DNA from: Desulfovibrio fairfieldensis
GTDB lineage: Bacteria; Desulfobacterota; Desulfovibrionia; Desulfovibrionales; Desulfovibrionaceae
Assembly: GCF_001553605.1 (NCBI RefSeq)
Contig: NZ_CP014229.1
Location: 2,880,501-2,944,500, forward strand
Reading direction: 5' to 3'
DNA: 64,000 nucleotides
Below the pieces are notes generated by a model. That model made no database searches, was not told the origin of the DNA, and was given only the letters and a program-made list of their open reading frames with translations. Within the stretch, counting starts at the first letter, position 1. Each line of letters starts with the position of its first letter. A program made the translations under genes and the position numbers. Of this stretch, positions 46,113 through 57,095 are shown piece by piece.

Positions 46113-46120
46113 AGCATTTC
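46110..46120 (+). repeat. Left half of a TAGAGCA hairpin interrupted by elements C and B
   Basis: TAGAGCATTTC starts at the NFACT stop codon, then CTAG begins element C. Beyond element B the sequence AGGAAATGC (46518-46526) can pair with GCATTTC. This suggests the hairpin elements were inserted into a pre-existing gene-end hairpin. Confidence 0.45.
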
Positions 46121-46177
46121 TAGAGCCTGTTGACACTACTGGGATTTTGTTCGCTGGCGAGGAGAACGAGCCTTTTA

Positions 46178-46223
46178 TCGCTGCTGTCTTTATCCGTAAT
46201 GCTCGTTCCTCGCATAACGGCTA
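46178..46223 (-). repeat. CCGT/ACGG hairpin motif, copy 2
   Basis: Read on the minus strand: TAGCCGTT, an ATGCGAG-GAA-CGAGCAT hairpin, TACGGAT, GACAGCAGCGA. It faces copy 3 across 27 bp, giving element C a long internal palindrome. Confidence 0.6.
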
Positions 46224-46250
46224 AAGCATGAAAGGAATGTACTCTTGCCT

Positions 46251-46293
46251 CAGCCGTTGCGGCGAAGCTGCTTACGGATGAGGACAGCAGAGC
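46251..46293 (+). repeat. CCGT/ACGG hairpin motif, copy 3
   Basis: CAGCCGTT, stem GCGGC-GAA-GCTGC, TTACGGAT, GACAGCAGAGC. The inner stem differs from copies 1 and 2 but still pairs, with one G-T wobble. Confidence 0.6.
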
Positions 46294-46369
46294 TATGGTA
46301 CTCGACTGGAATAAAAGGCGAAGTTCAACAAAGCCAGCGGGCAAAAGAACGTAGTATCAACAGGCTCTA

Positions 46370-46517
46370 GGGTCTGTTAACACTATAGAATTTTTGTTCG
46401 CCTGCAAGGAAGATAAACCTGCTTTGAGGGAGTGTACTCTTCTGGTACTCGACCGAAAAAGCGGGTGAAATCTGACACGGCAGGAGGGCAAAAGGGCATA
46501 GCGTTAACAGGCCCTAG
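46370..46517. repeat. Hairpin element copy B
   Basis: Abuts copy C through a shared CTAG. Terminal arms AGGGTCTGTTAACACTAT and ATAGCGTTAACAGGCCCT pair with two mismatches. Inside, ACCTGCTTTGAGGGAG pairs with AAAGCGGG around GTGTACTCTTCTGGTACTCG. The sequence is about 80 percent identical to copy A at 24113-24259, including the A/T-rich TAGAATTTTTGTTCGCC. Confidence 0.88.
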
Positions 46518-46547
46518 AGGAAATGCCGCAAGCTGTACGGGCCGCCG

Positions 46548-47012
46548 TCACTCCGCCTTGCAGACGTCCACCCAGACGCCGCCGGTGACGCGCTCCAGGT
46601 CCGCCAGGGAGATTTCCACGGCGTTATTGGGCGCGCCCGCCGCCGGATAGACCGGGTCGAAGTTCTTCAGGCTTGCGTCCAGGTATACGGGCACGCCCTC
46701 GGGCAGGGCAAAGGGGCAGACCCCGCCCATGGGATGCCCCACCAGGCTTTCCACGTCCTCGGCCTTGATGAAATGGGCCTTCTGGTGAAAAACGTCCTTG
46801 AACTTGCGGTTGTCCAGCCTGGCCGTGCCCATGACCACCAGCACCAGCGGGCCGTCCTTGCCCAGCAGGGAGAGGGTCTTGGCGATGCGCCCAGGCTCGC
46901 AGCCCACGGCGGCAGCCGCCAGATCCACCGTGGCGCTGGAAACCTCGAACTGACGGTAGGCCGCGCCCAGCCCGTGCCGCTCCAGAAATTCCCGTACCGC
47001 ATCCACCCGCAT
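46548..47012 (-). CDS. YbaK/ProX-type aminoacyl-tRNA deacylase
   Basis: A free-standing trans-editing factor that hydrolyses mischarged tRNA, most often Cys- or Ala-tRNA-Pro in YbaK/ProXp families. 154 aa. Family signs are the invariant lysine in RIAKTLSLLGKDGPLVLVVM (about 43), and MGGVCPFALPEGVPVYLDAS (GXCPF loop, about 96-115). ATG 47012 follows GGGAGGAAAAAAC. It may be single-gene: it is flanked by hairpin element B downstream and D upstream. The exact tRNA is not decidable from sequence alone. Confidence 0.9.
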   Translation of the reverse strand: MRVDAVREFLERHGLGAAYRQFEVSSATVDLAAAAVGCEPGRIAKTLSLLGKDGPLVLVVMGTARLDNRKFKDVFHQKAHFIKAEDVESLVGHPMGGVCPFALPEGVPVYLDASLKNFDPVYPAAGAPNNAVEISLADLERVTGGVWVDVCKAE

Positions 47013-47088
47013 GTTTTTTCCTCCCGGCGGATATGGCCGACCCGCCGTCTCGCATTGCAACGTTATCGAAGCCTTCCAGAGGCTGAGC

Positions 47089-47242
47089 CTAGGAGCTGTT
47101 TCTAAATTAGGGAATTTTTCCTTCCAGCAAGGAAAACGAGTTTTTTACGACGGGAGTATACTCTTCTGGTATTCGACCAGAGTGAAAAGCGACCTTTGAC
47201 GAAGCTGGAAGGTAAAAGAACCAATTTAGAAACAGCTCCTAG
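47089..47242. repeat. Hairpin element copy D
   Basis: CTAGGAGCTGTTTCTAAATT and its exact complement (47223-47242) bound a 154-bp element with CCTTCCAGC/GCTGGAAGG inside and a centre GAGTATACTCTTCTGGTATTCGAC like copies A, B and E. The arm sequence is unrelated to A-C apart from CTAG and a CTGTT core. Its right end contains the stop codon of the YdcZ-type gene (47239-47241). Confidence 0.9.
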
Positions 47243-47697
47243 CGCCGGAACACCAGCAGCAGTCCCGCCAGCACCAGGGCAAAGCCCGCCAGACGCCGCC
47301 AGCCGAAGGGCGTCACCGGCAGGCCGAACCAGCCGAAATTGTCGATAACCGCCGCCATGACCAGATTGCCGAAAATCATGGCCAGCACGGTAGTCAGCAC
47401 GCCGATGCGCGGCACGGCGATAATGGTGTTGAGCACCATGACCGCGCCCAGAATGCCGCCGATCCATTGCCAGGGCGGCGTTTCCGTCACGCGGGGCAGC
47501 TGGCCCCGGCCGAAGAAGAACACCGCCAGAGCCAGAAAGAGCGTGCCGACCGCAAAAGAAATCAGGCTGCTTTCCAGCACGCCCACCGTGCGGCTCAAGG
47601 CCGCGTTGATAGGCGACTGCATGGCGATCATGCAGCCGGCCAGCAGCATCAGCAGAATATACAACATAGCATTTTTCTTGTCCGCATTTGAAACCAT
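47239..47697 (-). CDS. YdcZ-type (DUF606) drug/metabolite-transporter half protein
   Basis: A 152-residue, five-TM-helix inner-membrane protein of the DMT superfamily, DUF606/YdcZ group. Helices are LYILLMLLAGCMIAMQSPIN, LISFAVGTLFLALAVFFFGR, WIGGILGAVMVLNTIIAVPR, VLTTVLAMIFGNLVMAAVID and LAGFALVLAGLLLVF. Such small proteins form dimers; substrates are unknown. The start is uncertain: GTG 47703, ATG 47697 or ATG 47667, none with a good ribosome-binding site. Its stop lies in the right arm of element D, and element E lies 16 bp upstream of its start, so it is boxed between two hairpin elements. Confidence 0.82.
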   Translation of the reverse strand: MVSNADKKNAMLYILLMLLAGCMIAMQSPINAALSRTVGVLESSLISFAVGTLFLALAVFFFGRGQLPRVTETPPWQWIGGILGAVMVLNTIIAVPRIGVLTTVLAMIFGNLVMAAVIDNFGWFGLPVTPFGWRRLAGFALVLAGLLLVFRR

Positions 47698-47713
47698 TTG
47701 CACCGGAGTGCAC

Positions 47714-47843
47714 CGTCACGGGGTGGATTTTCGTGTTATATCAAGGAAAACGAACCCGCTTTGAAGGAGTGTACTCTTTTGGTACTCGACTGAAAAAGCG
47801 GGTGAAGTTTGACGCGGAGATAACCGAAAAGACACCCGTGACG
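47714..47843. repeat. Hairpin element copy E (short form)
   Basis: CGTCACGGGGTG and CACCCGTGACG are the terminal arms. ACCCGCTTTGAAGGAG pairs with AAAGCGGGT around GTGTACTCTTTTGGTACTCG, the same centre as copy A. The outer arms differ from A-D. It ends 8 bp from the stop codon of the PfkB-family gene. Confidence 0.82.
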
Positions 47844-47850
47844 ACGAGCA

Positions 47851-48804
47851 CTACGGCAGCAGTCCCTCGGGCAGCGCCCCAAATACCGCCTCATAGCGCT
47901 CCCGGAACCGGGCCGGGGTATAGATGTGCTCCTGGGTGCCCATCTTTTCCAGGGCGAAGCTGGCGCTCACCGAACCCAGTTTGGCGGCCTCGGGCATGGG
48001 CAGGCCGTGGGTCAGGCCCTTGAGCAGGCCCGCGCGGTGGGCGTCGCCCGCGCCCGTGGGGTCCACCACGCCCGTGGGCGGCACCGGCGCAATGCGCACT
48101 TCCGTGCCGTCGGCCCCGCGCACCAGCGCGCCTTCCGCCCCCAAGGTGGTCACCAGCCAGAGGGTGCGGCCCAGCAGCTCGTCCTCGCTCTTGCCCGTGG
48201 CCTTGCAGATCATATTCAGTTCGTAGTCGTTGGTAATGCAGGCCAGCGAGCCCTCAATGGCCGACAGCAGGTCCGCGCCGGAAAGCACGGGCAGCTGCTG
48301 ACCGGGATCGTAAATATACGGCACGCCCTTTTCCTTGTAGAAGGCGGGCAGGCGGCGCATGTCCTCCACATTGCCGGGCGAGACGATGGCGATGTCCGTA
48401 TCCGGGTCCAGATCGGGGAAAGAGTATTGGGCGGGCAGGGTCATGGCGCCGGGGTAGAAGCCGGTGATCTGGTTGCTGTTCATGTCCGTGGTGATGTAGC
48501 AGAGCGCGGTGAAAATGTCCGCGTCGCGCCGGATGCCGTCCAGGGGCAGGCCCAGCGTGCTCAGGGCTTCGGCGTAGGGCACGAAGTCGCGCCCGGCGGC
48601 GGCCACGATGACCGGTTTTTCGTCGAGCAGGGCCAGGGAATAGGCGATATTGCCCGCGCAACCGCCGCGCCGCTCGTCCATGCCGTCCACCATGAAGCTG
48701 ACGTTGATCATGTGCAGCTTGTCCATCAGGATGTGATCCTGAAAATTGCCGGGAAAAGTCATGATGCGGTCAAAGGCCAGGGAACCGGAAACATAGATGG
48801 ACAT
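47851..48804 (-). CDS. PfkB-family carbohydrate/nucleoside kinase
   Basis: Ribokinase-fold kinase of 317 aa. N-terminal MSIYVSGSLAFDRIMTFPGN with the glycine-rich RRGGCAGNIAYSLALL (about 45-60); C-terminal anion-hole motif VDPTGAGDAHRAGLLKGL (catalytic Asp about 255). The overall pattern is close to adenosine kinase-like PfkB proteins (VIVAAAGRDF, YITTDMNSNQITGFYPGAM), but the substrate cannot be set. ATG 48804 follows GAGGCGACC; the frame opens at 48861. It is in the same direction as, and about 95 bp downstream of, cutA. Hairpin element E lies at its 3' end. Confidence 0.9.
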   Translation of the reverse strand: MSIYVSGSLAFDRIMTFPGNFQDHILMDKLHMINVSFMVDGMDERRGGCAGNIAYSLALLDEKPVIVAAAGRDFVPYAEALSTLGLPLDGIRRDADIFTALCYITTDMNSNQITGFYPGAMTLPAQYSFPDLDPDTDIAIVSPGNVEDMRRLPAFYKEKGVPYIYDPGQQLPVLSGADLLSAIEGSLACITNDYELNMICKATGKSEDELLGRTLWLVTTLGAEGALVRGADGTEVRIAPVPPTGVVDPTGAGDAHRAGLLKGLTHGLPMPEAAKLGSVSASFALEKMGTQEHIYTPARFRERYEAVFGALPEGLLP

Positions 48805-48875
48805 GGTCGCCTCACTGTTGCGGATATATGCCGCCTCAACCGCTTCGGGGCTGTCGCTCACTTGAGAAACGGTTT

Positions 48876-48902
48876 AAAGCAGATCAACGTTGAAATGCTC
48901 TA
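48876..48902. repeat. TAGAGCA-type hairpin at the cutA stop
   Basis: AGCAGATCAACGTTGAAATGCT is a palindrome except for the two-base mismatch after AGCA; the core TCAACGTTGA is exact. TGCTCTA contains the cutA stop codon. Same architecture as 30231-30281 with a shorter stem. Confidence 0.65.
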
Positions 48903-49223
48903 CCCCACGGACGGCAGGCTGTTTTCCTCAATCCAGCGCAAAAAGGGCTGGTGTCCGGCCTCCAGGGGCAGGGCCACAATACAGGGCACTTCGTAGCTGT
49001 GCGCGCGGCGCACAGCCGCGCAAAAATCCTCAAAAGCCGCACGGCTGACCTGGGCCAGCAGCAGGCATTCCCCGGCTTCGCGCACCTCGCCTTGCCAGCG
49101 GTAGACCGACCGCGCGCCGGGCAGCACGTTGACGCCCGCCGCCAGCCGGGCTTCCACCAGCATACGGGCCAGGTCCAGGGCTTCCCGCTCATGGGGCACG
49201 GTGACGTAAACCAGAAAGGACAT
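48900..49223 (-). CDS. cutA: CutA-type divalent cation tolerance protein
   Basis: Small trimeric ferredoxin-like protein associated with metal tolerance; the molecular role is unclear. 107 aa. Family signs are VYVTVPHEREALDLARMLVE near the N-terminus, AGVNVLPGARSVYRWQGEVR and the C-terminal region SYEVPCIVALPLEAGHQPFL. Start ATG 49223 with GGAGGAAGC. Its stop lies within the small palindrome at 48876-48902. Upstream of the PfkB gene in the same direction; possibly co-transcribed. Confidence 0.93.
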   Translation of the reverse strand: MSFLVYVTVPHEREALDLARMLVEARLAAGVNVLPGARSVYRWQGEVREAGECLLLAQVSRAAFEDFCAAVRRAHSYEVPCIVALPLEAGHQPFLRWIEENSLPSVG

Positions 49224-49354
49224 GCTTCCTCCGGCGCGCCGGGAAACGGCATGGGGTTCAGTTTACACGGCAATGCCGCGCCGGTCCAGAAGCAGCGGAG
49301 AAACGACCCGGCCGGGCGCATCCAGGACCAGCCCTCATTAAAATGCCGCCCGTG

Positions 49355-52018
<2,664 letters not shown>

Positions 52019-52190
52019 AGGATCATCTCCAAACCGTTCCGCCTGCCGGCCCTTGCGGGTTCATCAGTTGTAAAAATGTCCGGCACGGATTTGCGGGCAA
52101 ATACCCCGGCGAAGCCGCAAGACAAAAAAAGCGATGCCAGAACACGCCCTGGCCCGCGCCAGCCGGGCGGGCACGGGCGGGACCGTTGCC

Positions 52191-52541
52191 CTACGCGCGC
52201 AGAGCCGCGCAGATTCCGTTGTAGCTGCTTGTAATCTCCGGCATCATTGTGACGGCTTCATCCCAGTTGCCTGTGCGGATGCACTGCTCCTGCCGCAGCA
52301 CCAGCTTTTGCATGCTTTCGCAGCCCAGGGTGCCGCAGACGCTTTTCAGCGAATGCGCCGCGATGCACGCCGCCTCCCGGTCATCGGCCGCAACGGCCTC
52401 CAGCAGTTGGGCATAACTTTTTTCAGTAAGAAATTTTCCCAGATAGCGCTCGAGCATGGGTTCATTACCCATAAAACGCTCCAGAGCGCCGCTCAGATTG
52501 ATCCCACCCTCTTCCAGCCGTGTTTTCCTGTCCTGATCCAT
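52191..52541 (-). CDS. Histidine phosphotransfer (Hpt) domain protein
   Basis: A 116-residue stand-alone Hpt. The phospho-His is in AACIAAHSLKSVCGTLGCES (about residue 69), the typical AHxLKG-like motif. The rest is a four-helix bundle (INLSGALERFMGNEPMLERY). ATG 52541 has AAGG upstream; the frame opens at 52565 within the HD-GYP gene. It starts 10 bp after the HD-GYP stop and 172 bp before the kinase gene, all in one direction. It should shuttle phosphate between the kinase's receivers and the HD-GYP receiver. Confidence 0.9.
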   Translation of the reverse strand: MDQDRKTRLEEGGINLSGALERFMGNEPMLERYLGKFLTEKSYAQLLEAVAADDREAACIAAHSLKSVCGTLGCESMQKLVLRQEQCIRTGNWDEAVTMMPEITSSYNGICAALRA

Positions 52542-52551
52542 TCCTTCAACC

Positions 52552-53655
52552 TCATTCCCCGGCATCCGCCGCGCCGGTCAGGTAAAGATTGCGTATCCGG
52601 CCTTCAATAGCCTGAAAACACTCCAGAAGCCGAGGATTAAAGACGCCGCACGCCCCGCCGGAAATCATCTCGACCGCCTTGTCGCAACCATAGGCCTCTT
52701 TGTACACCCGTTTGCTGACCAGGGCGTCGTAAACGTCGGCAATGGAGACAATCTGCGCCCAGAGGGAAATATCGCCGCCCCTGAGCCCGTCCGGATAGCC
52801 GCCCCCGTCCCAGCGCTCATGATGATGCCGGGCGATGTCATAGGCACAGTCAAAAAAGGGAAGCTCACGCATCTGGGGAATTTGCGCCAGAAGGCGGCAG
52901 CCCTCGGTGGTGTGCGTCTTCATGATGTCAAATTCTTCGGCGGTAAGCCGCCCGGGCTTATTCAGTATGGCGTCGGGAACGGATATTTTCCCCACGTCAT
53001 GCATGATGGCGGCCAGGGAAATATGCTCAATCGCATCCTCCGAAAAGCCTTCTCCCAGCGGGGAACGCGTAAGAAAGAGCCTGGTAATGTCGTGAATCCG
53101 CCGGACATGCTCGCCGGATTCGCCGCTGCGGAATTCAATGGCCGTGGCCAGGGAGGCTATCATCCCCATGTTCAGCTTGAGGATGCGCTCGGCCTGCCAC
53201 TGTATTTCAGCCTTTTGCCGGTCGACAGTATCCGCGAAACGCTCACGCGCCACAAAAAGTTCGATGACGGAGTTGACGCGGCGCCGCACGATGTGGGGAG
53301 AAACAGGCTTGGGGATGACATCCATCACGCCGAGATCATAGGCCTTCTTGATGACGCGGTCGTCCGTTTCGCCCGTGATGAGAAATACGGGGATCTGGTT
53401 GACCACATTTTCTCTGCCGAGTTCCTCCAGCATGGCGAGGCCTCCCATCACAGGCATAACCACATCAAGAAGAACAGCGCAGACTTCCCGCCTGCGCATC
53501 CGCAGTTTATCAAGGCCTTCCCTGCCGTTCTCCGCCGTTTCAATGGAATGAGCCGCCGCGAAAATGTTCGCCAGCACCTCGCGGTTCATTTCATCATCGT
53601 CGACAATAAGCAGCGTGTTTGGAGCATCCGCCTGACATTTAAATGAATTTTCCAT
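52552..53655 (-). CDS. Response regulator with HD-GYP c-di-GMP phosphodiesterase domain
   Basis: 367 aa. Receiver domain about 12-130 (LLIVDDDEMNREVLANIFAA; acceptor Asp in VLLDVVMPVMGGLAMLEE; KPVSPHIV). The HD-GYP domain lies at about 165-355: HD pair in ISLAAIMHDVGKISVPDAIL, HHERWDGGGYPDGLRGGDIS with the GYP motif. HD-GYP enzymes hydrolyse cyclic di-GMP, so the operon probably converts a membrane signal into lower c-di-GMP. First gene of an HD-GYP-Hpt-kinase operon. Promoter would lie in the A/T-rich region upstream. Confidence 0.95.
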   Translation of the reverse strand: MENSFKCQADAPNTLLIVDDDEMNREVLANIFAAAHSIETAENGREGLDKLRMRRREVCAVLLDVVMPVMGGLAMLEELGRENVVNQIPVFLITGETDDRVIKKAYDLGVMDVIPKPVSPHIVRRRVNSVIELFVARERFADTVDRQKAEIQWQAERILKLNMGMIASLATAIEFRSGESGEHVRRIHDITRLFLTRSPLGEGFSEDAIEHISLAAIMHDVGKISVPDAILNKPGRLTAEEFDIMKTHTTEGCRLLAQIPQMRELPFFDCAYDIARHHHERWDGGGYPDGLRGGDISLWAQIVSIADVYDALVSKRVYKEAYGCDKAVEMISGGACGVFNPRLLECFQAIEGRIRNLYLTGAADAGE

Positions 53656-54068
<413 letters not shown>

Positions 54069-54113
54069 ACGGACCTGAACGGGACAATCGCGGTATTTTA
54101 CGTGCTAAAATAC

Positions 54114-54281
54114 ATGGATGCTGTACGGAATATCATATCCGCGGCGGCGCTCTGCTTTGCTTTTTTATTGCTCACCCCGGTTCCGCCCGCGCGCCGCGTC
54201 TCCGGAGGCCGTTTTCGCGCAGGCCCTGGGCTGAGTATCGCCCGCAAGCTGGCGGAAGCCATGCACGGCAAGGGCACCTGA
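54114..54281 (+). pseudogene. Short signal-peptide ORF with in-frame TGA, possibly degraded gene
   Basis: ATG 54114 opens 55 codons: a hydrophobic signal-like segment (NIISAAALCFAFLLLTPVPP) then GLSIARKLAEAMHGKGT and TGA at 54279. The same frame stays open after the TGA (FSFTALFDPGGTQD and on) through to the nth gene, 180 bp further. This could be a point-mutated gene (TGG to TGA), a selenocysteine site, or chance. No ribosome-binding site is visible. I do not recognise the protein. Confidence 0.35.
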
Positions 54282-54461
54282 TTCAGCTTCACAGCCCTGT
54301 TCGATCCGGGCGGAACGCAGGATACGGCGTCGGAACCGGGTATTCCCGCCGACGCCCCGGTAAGGGGCGCGGCTTTGGCCGACGTGTCTCCGGCCATCCG
54401 GGACAAGGCCATCCTGCCGGACCGCCTTGCGGGCCGTTGCCGCCTGTGGCATAGCAGAGGT

Positions 54462-55145
54462 ATGACAAAAGCAGACTCCCGCCCGGCACGGGCGCAAAAA
54501 GTCCTGGCCGCCCTGCAGGCCCGCTACCCCAGGCCCGAAACCCACCTCAATTCCCATAACGCCTGGGAACTGCTGGTCGCCACCGTGCTGGCCGCCCAGT
54601 GTACCGACGCGCGGGTCAATACCATCACGCCGGAACTCTTCCGGCGCTGGCCAGGCCCGGCGGAGCTGGCCGGGGCCACCCAGGAAGAGCTGGAAGAGGT
54701 CATCCGTTCGGCGGGCTTTTACCACAGCAAGGCAAAAAATCTGCTGGGCGCGGCCCGGCGCGTGCGGGACCACTTTGAGTGCCGGGTGCCCCAAGCCCTG
54801 GAACATCTGGTGACCCTGCCGGGCGTGGCCCGCAAAACAGCCAATGTGGTCCTGTTCGGCGCGTTCGGCATCAATGAGGGCCTGGCCGTGGACACCCACG
54901 TGAAGCGGATCAGCCACCGGCTGGGCCTCACGGACCAGACCGACCCCGTGGCCGTGGAACGGGACCTGATGGCGCTGTTCCCGCAACAGGAGTGGGGCGA
55001 CGTCAACCACCGCATGGTCTGGTTCGGACGGGATGTCTGCCACGCCCGCAAGCCCCGTTGTGGGGAATGCGAAATGGCCTCCTTCTGTCCCCGCCTGGAG
55101 CCGCCCAAGGAAAAAACCGGGCGCAACAGCGCGGGACGGCGCTGA
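54462..55145 (+). CDS. nth: Endonuclease III
   Basis: Base-excision DNA glycosylase/AP lyase for oxidised pyrimidines. 227 aa. Helix-hairpin-helix LVTLPGVARKTANVVLFGAF with catalytic Lys (about 129), catalytic Asp in LAVDTHVKRISHRLG (about 147), and the 4Fe-4S loop CHARKPRCGECEMASFC (Cx6Cx2Cx5C, about 196-212). ATG 54462 lies where homology begins; the frame is open further upstream because of the broken ORF. A short basic tail EKTGRNSAGRR ends the protein. Confidence 0.97.
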   Translation: MTKADSRPARAQKVLAALQARYPRPETHLNSHNAWELLVATVLAAQCTDARVNTITPELFRRWPGPAELAGATQEELEEVIRSAGFYHSKAKNLLGAARRVRDHFECRVPQALEHLVTLPGVARKTANVVLFGAFGINEGLAVDTHVKRISHRLGLTDQTDPVAVERDLMALFPQQEWGDVNHRMVWFGRDVCHARKPRCGECEMASFCPRLEPPKEKTGRNSAGRR

Positions 55146-55248
55146 ACGCGGCGGAAATTTTGCGGATATTTTCCCACGCGTCTTAAGGAAAGCGTGCGGC
55201 CGCCGATAAGGTTCATTGACGCCGTTTCAGCCAAGGACGAGGAATGCC

Positions 55249-56202
55249 ATGACCCAGAACAGCTTGCTCAACGTCAATAATAATGAGCTCGAAATCATAG
55301 AATTTCTCATTGATGAAAAGCAGCCCGACGGCAGCGCCTACAGCGGGCACTACGGCATCAATGTCGCCAAAGTGCTGGAGATCATCCGCCTGCCCAGCGT
55401 GACCAGCGTGCCCAGCAAGCATGACTCCTCGGTGCTCGGCACCTTCAATTTGCGCGGCAAGGTGCTGCCCATCCTGAATCTGGCGGCCTGGCTCGGCAAG
55501 GAAATGGCCAGCGATGAGAACAACAAGGTCATCGTCACCGAATTCAGCGGCGTGCAGGCCGCCTTTCTGGTTTCCTCGGTGACCAGCATCCACCGGATGA
55601 CCTGGGACCGCATCGAGCCGCCGAACAAATACGTGCAGGCCTACTCGCGCGAGAGCATCACCGGCGTGCTGCGCATCCAGGACCGGGTGCTCTTCATTCT
55701 AGATATGGAAAAAATTCTTGCCAGCCTGGACAGCACCCTGGACATGTCCCAGGTGGAGGTGGACACCACTCCCGTGGAAGGCGCGGGCCAGTTCCATCTG
55801 CTGGTGGCCGACGACTCCAGCTCCTTGCGGCATATCCTCAAATCCTCGCTGGAAAAATCCGGTTTTCAGGTCACGGTGGTGGGCAGCGGCCGGGAGGCCT
55901 GGGACTATCTTTCGGAACTGCGCAACGAGGCCCAATCCAAACAGGTGGAACTCACCGAACTGGTGCATCTGGTCATTTCCGACATTGAAATGCCGGAAAT
56001 GGACGGCCACGCGCTCACGGCCAAAATCCGCGAGACGCCGGGCACGCAGGATCTGCCGGTAATCCTCTTCTCCTCCCTGATCACCGAAGCCCTGCGCGCC
56101 AGAGGCGTCAAAGTGGGCGCGGACAGGCAGGTTTCCAAGCCTGATTTGCCCGGCCTGAACAAGATTATCCGCGAGCTGATCGCCGAAAAGCTGCACAAGT
56201 AG
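55249..56202 (+). CDS. cheV: Chemotaxis coupling protein CheV (CheW-receiver fusion)
   Basis: 317 aa. N-terminal CheW domain (about 15-165: YGINVAKVLEIIRLPSVTSV, GTFNLRGKVLPILNLAAWLG) couples receptors to CheA; C-terminal receiver (about 185-315: LLVADDSSSLRHILKSSLEK, acceptor Asp in LVISDIEMPEMDG) tunes the array by phosphorylation. ATG 55249 with GAGGAATGCC. Two chemoreceptors in the same window and fliR downstream fit a motility context. A terminator follows before fliR. Confidence 0.96.
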   Translation: MTQNSLLNVNNNELEIIEFLIDEKQPDGSAYSGHYGINVAKVLEIIRLPSVTSVPSKHDSSVLGTFNLRGKVLPILNLAAWLGKEMASDENNKVIVTEFSGVQAAFLVSSVTSIHRMTWDRIEPPNKYVQAYSRESITGVLRIQDRVLFILDMEKILASLDSTLDMSQVEVDTTPVEGAGQFHLLVADDSSSLRHILKSSLEKSGFQVTVVGSGREAWDYLSELRNEAQSKQVELTELVHLVISDIEMPEMDGHALTAKIRETPGTQDLPVILFSSLITEALRARGVKVGADRQVSKPDLPGLNKIIRELIAEKLHK

Positions 56203-56243
56203 TCCACGGCGGCCTGACCCGGCCGCAACGGCACAACATTTTC

Positions 56244-56268
56244 GGCCCGCGCCTTGGCGCGGGCCTTT
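56244..56268 (+). terminator. Terminator of cheV
   Basis: GGCCCGCGCC and GGCGCGGGCC form a 10-bp stem with a 2-nt loop, followed by TTTGCC; the T run is weak. It separates cheV from fliR. Confidence 0.65.
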
Positions 56269-56303
56269 GCCTATCTGGCAGCCTTTTTGCATCTCCGCCC
56301 GGC

Positions 56304-57095
56304 ATGGATGCCTTCAGTTATAATCCGGCGGCTGCGCTCAGCCTGTTGCTCACCATGATGCGGGTGAGCATCGTCATGTTCATGCTGCCGGTCTTTTCCA
56401 CCAACAACATCCCCATTCCGGTCAAAGCGGCCGTCACCATTGTCTTTTCGCTGGGCGTATGGCCGCATTTGGCCCTGTCCGGCGCGGTCATGCCCGCCCA
56501 CCCCTTTGACATGGTTCTGATGTTGTTGGGCGAGGTGGTACTGGGCCTGGTGCTCGGCATGGCCGTCAATTTTTTGTTTATGGGCATCCAGGCGGGCGGC
56601 GAGTTGCTGGGTTTTCAGATGGGTTTCACCATGATCAATTTCGCGGACCCGCTCACCGGCAACCAGACCGGCGCCACAGCCTTTTTTCTCTGGATGGTCT
56701 CTCTGCTGGCCTTTCTGGCCCTGGACGGGCATCTGTACATGATCAAGGGCTTTGCCGCCTCCTTTGCCCTGGTGCCGCCCGGCGGCCTGTTCATCGGCGA
56801 AAATCTGCTCTGGCAGGTGCTGGATCTGGCGGCCCAGGTCTTCGTGCTGGCGCTGAAAATCGCCGCGCCGGTCATGGTGGCCCTGTTCATGGTGGAAGTG
56901 GCCCTGGCCCTGGTGGCCCGCACCTCGCCGCAGATTCACATCATGGAATTCGGCTTTCCCATCAAGATCGGCGTGGGTTTTTTCTTTGTGGGTCTGCTGC
57001 TGGTTGTCATGGCCGACCATGTGGAGCACTTCATCAACGGCATGGACGGGCTGTTCACCCATCTGCTGCGGGCCATGAGCCCCTTCTATCAGTAA
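56304..57095 (+). CDS. fliR: Flagellar export apparatus protein FliR
   Basis: Core membrane component of the flagellar type III export gate. 263 aa with about six TM helices. Characteristic segments are LLTMMRVSIVMFMLPVFSTN at the N-terminus, LVLGMAVNFLFMGIQAGGEL, LGFQMGFTMINFADPLTGNQ and the C-terminal QIHIMEFGFPIKIGVGFFFV. No good ribosome-binding site is seen before ATG 56304; the terminator of cheV is only 36 bp upstream, so a promoter would be very short. flhB, its usual partner, is not next to it. Confidence 0.96.
   Translation: MDAFSYNPAAALSLLLTMMRVSIVMFMLPVFSTNNIPIPVKAAVTIVFSLGVWPHLALSGAVMPAHPFDMVLMLLGEVVLGLVLGMAVNFLFMGIQAGGELLGFQMGFTMINFADPLTGNQTGATAFFLWMVSLLAFLALDGHLYMIKGFAASFALVPPGGLFIGENLLWQVLDLAAQVFVLALKIAAPVMVALFMVEVALALVARTSPQIHIMEFGFPIKIGVGFFFVGLLLVVMADHVEHFINGMDGLFTHLLRAMSPFYQ

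Larger units (their letters stand above)
46121..46369. repeat. Hairpin element copy C (249 bp, expanded centre)
   Basis: Terminal repeats TAGAGCCTGTTGACACTAC and GTAGTATCAACAGGCTCTA pair with one mismatch. Next come GATTTTGTTCGCTGGC.. with GCCAGCGGGCAAAAG near the ends. The central GTACTCTT and GGTACTCGAC, adjacent in copies A, B, D and E, are separated here by about 60 bp that hold one CCGT/ACGG hairpin motif; a second, inverted copy lies on the other side. Confidence 0.85.
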
